Shown: in pieces, positions 6,562 through 11,190 of the stretch | Numbering within the stretch: position 1 is the stretch's first letter | How the letters are laid out: every line of letters begins with the position of its first letter | NCBI GenBank assembly: GCA_018819005.1 | Contig: JAHJQU010000502.1 | Coordinates: 1 to 11,190, forward strand | DNA: 11,190 nt | DNA from: Pseudomonadota bacterium | Lineage (GTDB): Bacteria; Desulfobacterota; Desulfobacteria; Desulfobacterales; RPRI01 | Direction of reading: 5' to 3' | Notes under the pieces: generated by a model | Databases searched by the model: none | Told to the model about the DNA's origin: nothing | Seen by the model: the letters and a program-made list of their open reading frames with translations, nothing else | Made by a program: the position numbers and the translations under genes

Positions 6562-6945
6562 ATGGTCAGGAAAAGAGGGAAATCGATAAGCTTTGATGCA
6601 ATGGTCAAATTTTTTATGATGAACTATGATATTCCATCCAGAAAAGATATTCAAAAGATTTTAATTCGTCTGGATAACCTCGAGACTTTAATCAGGAGTT
6701 CAAGTTTTTTCCAAAAAAGCGGCCGTTTTGTTGCCGGTGAGGGGAAAGGCAGGAATAGCAGGTCTGTGAAGACAGCTTTTGAAGTTGTTTATGATGCAAT
6801 CAAAAGCTTTGAGCATGGAGCAGATTTTGCTGAAATCCAGGCCAAAACCGGTTTCGGTGAAAAGAAAATCCGGAACATCATTTTCAGGCTTAACAAATTC
6901 GGCAGGATAAAAAGGAAAAACAGAGGGATCTACATCGCGGTATAG
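6562..6945 (+). CDS. Small winged-helix DNA-binding-like protein, unrecognised family
   Basis: I do not recognise this 127-residue, strongly basic protein by name. The N-terminal half (10-45) is a predicted amphipathic or coiled-coil segment (FDAMVKFFMMNYDIPSRKDI, then QKILIRLDNLETLI). A Ser/Gly/basic linker spans 46-68. The C-terminal half reads as a winged helix: helix 1 at 68-83, helix 2 DFAEIQAKTG (88-97), a recognition helix GEKKIRNIIFRLNKFG (99-114), and a short wing with basic residues ending in GIYIAV. That layout fits a small transcriptional regulator or nucleoid-type protein whose N-terminal helix could mediate oligomerisation or contact a partner. It is divergent from the DUF2062-ksgA-cupin unit, so local or self-regulation is possible but untested. 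DNA binding is inferred from pattern only. Confidence 0.72.
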   Translation: MVRKRGKSISFDAMVKFFMMNYDIPSRKDIQKILIRLDNLETLIRSSSFFQKSGRFVAGEGKGRNSRSVKTAFEVVYDAIKSFEHGADFAEIQAKTGFGEKKIRNIIFRLNKFGRIKRKNRGIYIAV

Positions 6946-6953
6946 CAGAGAGA

Positions 6954-6988
6954 GATCAGGGATCAGAGATCAGGGGTCTGGGGTCAGG
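6954..6988. repeat. Heptad tandem repeat, GATCAGG type (5 units)
   Basis: Five abutting 7-bp units start at 6954, 6961, 6968, 6975 and 6982: GATCAGG, GATCAGA, GATCAGG, GGTCTGG, GGTCAGG. The phase is exact. The array begins 9 bp after the stop of the winged-helix gene. Function unknown. Confidence 0.8.
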
Positions 6989-7005
6989 GAATCGTGAATA
7001 GTAAT

Positions 7006-7041
7006 AAGGCTGTAGGCAGATAGGCTGAAGACTGAAGGAAA
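7006..7041. repeat. Heptad tandem repeat, AAGGCTG type (5 units)
   Basis: Units AAGGCTG (7006), TAGGCAG (7013), TAGGCTG (7021), AAGACTG (7028) and AAGGAAA (7035), with a single extra A at 7020 breaking the phase. Bases 7003-7038 align without gaps to 10113-10148 at 31 of 36 positions by eye, including the same extra base. Confidence 0.78.
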
Positions 7042-7066
7042 AGCAAGGGACCGATAGCAATAGGGA

Positions 7067-7094
7067 GCTTGTGACTTGAAACCTGAAACTTGCA
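7067..7094. repeat. Heptad tandem repeat, ACTTGAA type (4 units)
   Basis: Units GCTTGTG (7067), ACTTGAA (7074), ACCTGAA (7081) and ACTTGCA (7088) in exact 7-bp phase. They lie 33-60 bp before the start of the M16C peptidase gene. The unit at 7074 supplies a TTGAAA that could act as a -35 (see findings). Confidence 0.75.
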
Positions 7095-7126
7095 ACTAAT
7101 ATTAAACAGGAAACCAGAGATTATAA

Positions 7127-10108
7127 ATGAACAAAACTACCGACGATAATAATGAAAATATCCGTGAAGGAGTGACGATTTCGGGCTATGTCGTAAAGCG
7201 TGTCGTACCTCTCAAAGAGATAAAATCTTTTTTTTATGAACTTGAGCATTCTGCGACAGGCGCAAGGCATGTGCATATAAGCAATGACGACAGTGAAAAT
7301 ACGTTCGGAGTTGCTTTCAAGACTGTGCCTGCCGATTCAACCGGAGTTGCCCACATCCTTGAACATACCGCTTTGTGCGGATCAAAAAAATTTCCGGTGC
7401 GCGATCCTTTCTTTTCAATGATCAAAAGAAGCCTTAACACGTTCATGAATGCTTTTACAGCCTCTGACTGGACCATGTATCCTTTTTCTACACAGAATCA
7501 GAAAGACTTTTATAATCTTATGGAGGTTTATCTTGATGCGGCGTTCTATCCGCTTCTTGACGAGCTGAGTTTCAGGCAGGAGGGGCATCGCCTCGAAATT
7601 GAAGAAGACGGAAGCGGGGGCAGCTCAAAGCTCGTGTACAAGGGGATTGTTTATAATGAAATGAAGGGCGCCATGTCATCACCGGAACAAGTTATGTCCC
7701 GTTCAATATTAAACGCCCTGTATCCACTTACAACATACAGTTTCAATTCCGGAGGAGATCCCGCCGTCATACCGGCACTGACATATGACGATTTGAAAAA
7801 ATTTCACGGCAGGCATTATCATCCCAGCAATGCGTATTTCTATACGTACGGGAATCTTTCTTTGCGGGAAACTCTTTCTTTTATTAATGAGAAGGTCCTG
7901 AAGAATTTTGAGCGCATCGATCCGGGAACTGATGTGCCTTCCCATCCGAGATGGAACGAATCCCGAAAAAGCCGTTATTTTTATCCTTTGGCGAAAAGCG
8001 AAGATCCCCTCAAAAAAAATCAGGTATGCCTTGCGTGGCTTACATCAGACATAACAGACTCGTTCGAGGTCCTGGTGCTTGTGCTGCTTGAGCACATTCT
8101 CCTCGGAAATTCAGCTTCTCCGCTGCGAAAAGCTCTCATAGATTCCGGACTGGGTTCTTCCCTTTGCGATTCCGCAGGCTATGATCCGGGAAACAGGGAC
8201 ACGCTGTTTGTCTGCGGTTTAAAAGATGTAAAAGAAGGGGATGCCGAAGAAATTGAGAAGATAATATCCGGTGTTCTTTCAGCTCTTTCGGAAAAGGGTG
8301 TAGATAAAGAGCTTATTGAATCTGCTCTTCATCAGATAGAGTTCCACCGGAAGGAGGTGACAAATACACCATATCCTTATGGAATAAAACTTTTGACTTC
8401 CTTTGCGGGAAGCTGGCTCCATGGTGGGGATCCCGCAAGGATTTTGGATTTCGATACAGACCTCAAGAGACTTCGTGATGAAATGGCTAAGGGGCCGCTT
8501 TTTGAAAACAGGATAAGAGAGTACTTTATAAATAATCGGCACAGGGTCCTTTTAACTCTTGTCCCTGACCGGGAGATGGAACAGAAGGAGAGCGACAGGG
8601 TTGCTCTTGAACTTGAAAGCAAGTTCAGGGGTTTGACGGAAGCCGGTATAGGAAAAATAAAAAATGATTCGAAAAGCCTTGAAGCGCTGCAGGGGAAAAA
8701 AGAGAACCTCTCATGCCTTCCCACGCTGGCGCTTTCTGACATTCCGCCGTCTGTTCAGTCGGTAAAGGAGGCATCTTCATACGGAGCCGTTCCTGTTTCC
8801 TGTTACGAGCAGACCACAGGAGGCATACTCTATTTCACATCTGCCGCCGGAACAGGGAATCTGGATGTTAATCTGATGCCGCTTGTCCCGTTTTTCTGTT
8901 TCGCTTTCTCGAAAGCAGGCACATCCTTAAGGGATTATTCGGATATGGCCCGGCGTATTGATGCATATACCGGCGGCATAGGCCTTTCGGCAAATGCCAG
9001 GACCGGTTTCGGGATGTCCGGAACGTGTGTCCCCTTTGTTTCATTTAACGGAAAATGCCTTGCGAGGAACACGGGCATGATGTTTGATATAATAAGCGAA
9101 CTTGTGTTGAAATATGATTTTTCCGATCTGACCCGTTTAAAGAATCTGCTTCTTGAATACAGGGCAGGGCTTGAATCAATGGTAGTCCCCGGCGGCCACA
9201 GGCTGGCTCTCTCGCTGGCTTCAAGGAATTTTTCAAATACTTCCGCTTTGAGTGAAAAGTGGCATGGAATTCACCAGCTTCTGTATATTAAGAATTTAAC
9301 TGAAGATCTTTCCGAAGATAATTTAAGAAGAATTGCACAGGATCTCGCCCTGGTAATTTCAGAGATCATGACAAAAAGTAATTTGAAAACAGCCCTTATC
9401 GGTGACAATACCGCGCTCACAGAAGCACTTCCCCATGTTCTTTCCATGCTGGAAGGACTTGCCGCTGAAGGCCGTAGCGGGTTTTCATTGGTAAATGTTT
9501 CAACTGAGAATGATTTGCCGAAAGAAGGATGGAGTACTTCGACATCCGTATCTTTCGTAGCATATGTTTTTGACGCCGTTCAACTGGAGCATGAAGATGC
9601 TCCTCTGCTTGCGGTTATCAGCAAGCTTCTTAAATCAATGTACCTGCACCGTGAGATACGGGAGAAGGGGGGAGCATACGGCGGTTTTTCAATTTACAAT
9701 TCAGAGGAAGGCCTCTTCTCTTATGCTTCATACAGGGATCCGCACATATTAAACACTCTTAAGATTTATGAGGGAGCTCAGGCTTTCATAAGACCGGGAA
9801 ACATCGCGGACGAAGATGTGAAAGAAGCCATTCTCCAGGTCTGTTCCGAAACAGACAGGCCGGATCCTCCGGGGCCTGCTGCAAGAAAAGCATTTTACAG
9901 AAAAATTGTAAATCTTTCGGATGAGCTGAGGATGCGCTTTAAAAGCGGGGTGCTTTCGGTTACACGCGAAAAAGTGATAGATGCCGCAGGCAGGTATCTC
10001 ATTGTAAAGAATAACAGGTGTGGAATCGCAGTGATATCGGGCGAAGATAATCTCAAATCGGCTAATGAACAGCTTGCCGGCTCTCCGCTTAAGCTATTTA
10101 GAATATGA
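7127..10108 (+). CDS. M16C zinc metallopeptidase, presequence protease (PreP)-like
   Basis: A complete 993-residue insulinase-superfamily peptidase of the PreP (M16C) type, which degrades short unfolded peptides in a closed chamber made of two halves of one chain. The inverted zinc motif HILEH is at 76-80 (His76, Glu79, His80), with the third ligand Glu178 in IVYNEMKG, about the spacing seen in PreP. Around it are the family blocks TALCGSKKFPVRDPFF (81-96) and NTFMNAFTASDWTMYPFSTQN (104-124, approximate). The second half has lost the zinc site, as expected, and carries the substrate-holding Arg845-x5-Tyr851 in REKGGAY, followed by YASYRDP. The layout matches two M16 half-domains joined by the M16C-associated linker (roughly 460-700). 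No signal peptide or membrane segment is visible, so a cytoplasmic peptide-clearing role is likely. The Shine-Dalgarno is weak (AGGAA about 7108-7112). It stands alone, framed on both sides by heptad repeats. Confidence 0.93.
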   Translation: MNKTTDDNNENIREGVTISGYVVKRVVPLKEIKSFFYELEHSATGARHVHISNDDSENTFGVAFKTVPADSTGVAHILEHTALCGSKKFPVRDPFFSMIKRSLNTFMNAFTASDWTMYPFSTQNQKDFYNLMEVYLDAAFYPLLDELSFRQEGHRLEIEEDGSGGSSKLVYKGIVYNEMKGAMSSPEQVMSRSILNALYPLTTYSFNSGGDPAVIPALTYDDLKKFHGRHYHPSNAYFYTYGNLSLRETLSFINEKVLKNFERIDPGTDVPSHPRWNESRKSRYFYPLAKSEDPLKKNQVCLAWLTSDITDSFEVLVLVLLEHILLGNSASPLRKALIDSGLGSSLCDSAGYDPGNRDTLFVCGLKDVKEGDAEEIEKIISGVLSALSEKGVDKELIESALHQIEFHRKEVTNTPYPYGIKLLTSFAGSWLHGGDPARILDFDTDLKRLRDEMAKGPLFENRIREYFINNRHRVLLTLVPDREMEQKESDRVALELESKFRGLTEAGIGKIKNDSKSLEALQGKKENLSCLPTLALSDIPPSVQSVKEASSYGAVPVSCYEQTTGGILYFTSAAGTGNLDVNLMPLVPFFCFAFSKAGTSLRDYSDMARRIDAYTGGIGLSANARTGFGMSGTCVPFVSFNGKCLARNTGMMFDIISELVLKYDFSDLTRLKNLLLEYRAGLESMVVPGGHRLALSLASRNFSNTSALSEKWHGIHQLLYIKNLTEDLSEDNLRRIAQDLALVISEIMTKSNLKTALIGDNTALTEALPHVLSMLEGLAAEGRSGFSLVNVSTENDLPKEGWSTSTSVSFVAYVFDAVQLEHEDAPLLAVISKLLKSMYLHREIREKGGAYGGFSIYNSEEGLFSYASYRDPHILNTLKIYEGAQAFIRPGNIADEDVKEAILQVCSETDRPDPPGPAARKAFYRKIVNLSDELRMRFKSGVLSVTREKVIDAAGRYLIVKNNRCGIAVISGEDNLKSANEQLAGSPLKLFRI

Positions 10109-10115
10109 AAGGAAT

Positions 10116-10151
10116 AAGGCTGAAGGCTGATAGGCTAAAGGCGGAAGGCAG
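10116..10151. repeat. Heptad tandem repeat, AAGGCTG type (5 units)
   Basis: Units AAGGCTG (10116), AAGGCTG (10123), TAGGCTA (10131), AAGGCGG (10138) and AAGGCAG (10145), with one extra A at 10130. It starts 7 bp after the stop of the M16C gene and is the close partner of the array at 7006-7041. Confidence 0.8.
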
Positions 10152-10159
10152 GGATAAGT

Positions 10160-10173
10160 AATCAGTGATCAGG
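10160..10173. repeat. Heptad repeat, GATCAGG type (2 units)
   Basis: AATCAGT (10160) and GATCAGG (10167) abut in 7-bp phase. This is a short counterpart of the array at 6954-6988. Confidence 0.5.
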
Positions 10174-10231
10174 GTAAAACATGCTTTTCCTGACAACTGA
10201 CATCAGGTGAAAGATAAGGTTTTTCACTTGA
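10169..10231. terminator. Two hairpins between converging genes (possible bidirectional terminator)
   Basis: Hairpin 1: TCAGG (10169-10173) and AAAA (10176-10179) pair with TTTT (10185-10188) and CCTGA (10189-10193), with a 2-nt bulge. Hairpin 2: 10203-10212 pairs with 10222-10231 over 10 bp including one G-T pair, with a 9-nt loop. Neither is followed by a clear T run on either strand, so intrinsic termination is uncertain. Their position between convergent genes is what suggests the role. Confidence 0.3.
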
Positions 10232-10261
10232 ATCCTTGAAACCTCGGCCCCTCGAATCCTT
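10226..10261. repeat. Heptad-like repeat, ACTTGAA/CCTTGAA type
   Basis: Units ACTTGAA (10226), CCTTGAA (10234), ACCTCGG (10241), CCCCTCG (10248) and AATCCTT (10255). The phase is 7 bp apart from one extra base at 10233. More degenerate than the counterpart at 7067-7094, and it overlaps the right arm of the second hairpin. Confidence 0.55.
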
Positions 10262-10263
10262 TA

Positions 10264-11136
10264 TTAACTCTGAAAGAGATCCTCAAGACGCTTCCGGACG
10301 GCTTCGCTGATGGATCCTTTCTCCTTGGCAATCTCGACAGTATAAAGCCCTAATGTCTTGTAAAGGGAAAGAAGTTGGGGCGTTTTGGACCCTATTTCGG
10401 AAAGGTGCTTTTCAATTATCTGAATATCGCCTCTTGCAATCGGCCCTGTCAGCGCATTCTGGATACCCATTTTCTCTACGTTTGAAATAGTCCCTTCGAT
10501 CAGGGGTTTTAGTCCTCTTAAGGCGTCCTCTCCGGTTACCCCGGCAAGCTTTATAAGGCTTAAGGAAAGATCAAGGAGTGTTACAAGATAATTTGATGCA
10601 ACAACCGCAGAGGCATGGTAAAGCATTTTTGCTTCGGTTTTTATGGTAACACAGTATGAACCAAGGTCCTCTGTAACATGTTTTGCGGCGTCGACAGCTT
10701 CTCTGTCGCCTTCGACGGATGTTACTATGCCTGAAAACGGATTGAATTCGTATTCGGTTGAGGCAAAGCTTTGCAGGGGATGCATCGATCCGATATTTGC
10801 CCCGCAGGTTTTTGCGGACATTAATTCTGTCGAAGAGAGGGCGCCGCTGCAATGAAGTACAACGGAACCGGATTTGAAGCCGTTCTTTTCTGAAATGCTG
10901 TCGCAGGCCTCTTTTATTGTTCCGTCTGGTGTTGTTATGAAGACGATATCCGCCTTCCGCGTCGCTTCCCAGGCGATATCTGTGAAATTGACGGAACCGA
11001 TAAGGTCCGCCACTCTTTTTGCCGAAGATATGCTTTTGCTGGCAAGACCGGCCGGGATGTAGCCTGCTTCCGCAAGGTATTTCGCAAGGGCTGTGCCGAC
11101 TCTGCCGCAACCTACTATTGCAAATGAGAGTTTCAT
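10264..11136 (-). CDS. Rossmann-fold and DUF2520 domain protein (dehydrogenase-like)
   Basis: A 290-residue protein with an N-terminal NAD(P)-binding fold and a helical C-terminal DUF2520 domain, an arrangement like ProC, ketopantoate reductase and 6-phosphogluconate dehydrogenase-type enzymes. Visible: GCGRVG (9-14) as GxGxxG at the start of the fold; VFITTPDGTI (65-74); VVLHCSGALSS (92-102); GSMHPLQSFAS (116-126); and the DUF2520 helix KMLYHASAVVASNYLV (170-185), whose Lys and His are candidates for catalysis by analogy with related reductases. The C-terminal half is predicted to be helical and to dimerise. A purine-rich AGGGA lies about 10 bp upstream of the ATG. The substrate is unknown. 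A ketopantoate- or imine-reductase-like role is possible from the fold alone; the only visible neighbour, the convergent peptidase gene, does not help. Confidence 0.87.
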   Translation of the reverse strand: MKLSFAIVGCGRVGTALAKYLAEAGYIPAGLASKSISSAKRVADLIGSVNFTDIAWEATRKADIVFITTPDGTIKEACDSISEKNGFKSGSVVLHCSGALSSTELMSAKTCGANIGSMHPLQSFASTEYEFNPFSGIVTSVEGDREAVDAAKHVTEDLGSYCVTIKTEAKMLYHASAVVASNYLVTLLDLSLSLIKLAGVTGEDALRGLKPLIEGTISNVEKMGIQNALTGPIARGDIQIIEKHLSEIGSKTPQLLSLYKTLGLYTVEIAKEKGSISEAVRKRLEDLFQS

Positions 11137-11190
11137 TTATTTATTCCCTTTTTTTATACAGCGAGAGGTGATATTTATAATCAGGTAATA

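Noticed and set aside
6954..7094. CRISPR array
   Set aside because: The units are 7 bp and abut directly with no spacers, and no cas gene is present.
7003..10148. Insertion sequence or transposon carrying the peptidase
   Set aside because: The flanking copies are direct, degenerate tandem repeats, with no terminal inverted repeats, target duplication or transposase visible.

Overview
The window is a stretch of bacterial chromosome carrying eight complete protein genes and the 3' end of a ninth. No RNA gene, insertion sequence, phage gene, CRISPR array or defence system is recognisable. The gene content (a long-form GAPDH, a PPDK-like protein, a single-step compatible-solute-type glycosyltransferase beside glycogen synthase, a PreP-like M16C peptidase, and intergenic runs of 7-bp repeats) suggests a Gram-negative bacterium. 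Desulfobacterota (the former Deltaproteobacteria) is my best guess. That placement is an impression from gene families and intergenic style, not a computed result.

Bases 2-1560 (+): the C-terminal end of a PPDK-like phosphohistidine protein, followed 11 bp later by an unusually long glyceraldehyde-3-phosphate dehydrogenase. Together they look like a central-carbon operon (PEP/pyruvate interconversion and triose-phosphate oxidation or reduction). Bases 1561-4619 (+): after a 247-bp gap holding a near-consensus sigma70 promoter come a family 2 glycosyltransferase of the mannosyl-/glucosylglycerate-synthase type and glycogen synthase GlgA. In hand-counted lines this block is richer in G+C than most of its surroundings, and it may be a separate acquisition.

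Bases 4695-6390 (-): a DUF2062 membrane protein, the 16S rRNA dimethyltransferase KsgA/RsmA (4-bp overlap) and a small cupin protein form one leftward transcription unit. A divergent AT-rich promoter region (6391-6561) separates it from a small winged-helix protein (6562-6945, +). Bases 7127-10108 (+) encode a complete 993-residue presequence-protease-like M16C metallopeptidase. Converging on it is a Rossmann/DUF2520 protein (10264-11136, -).

The most unusual feature is in the gaps. Three intergenic regions (ksgA-cupin, and both sides of the M16C gene) hold degenerate tandem repeats with an almost exact 7-bp period. They are built from a few unit types (GATCAGG, AAGGCTG, ACTTGAA and GCCTCAY), and different types sit side by side in the same gap. 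Two of the arrays, 3 kb apart, align at 31 of 36 positions. Otherwise the window is mostly housekeeping, and I did not find a new multi-gene system.
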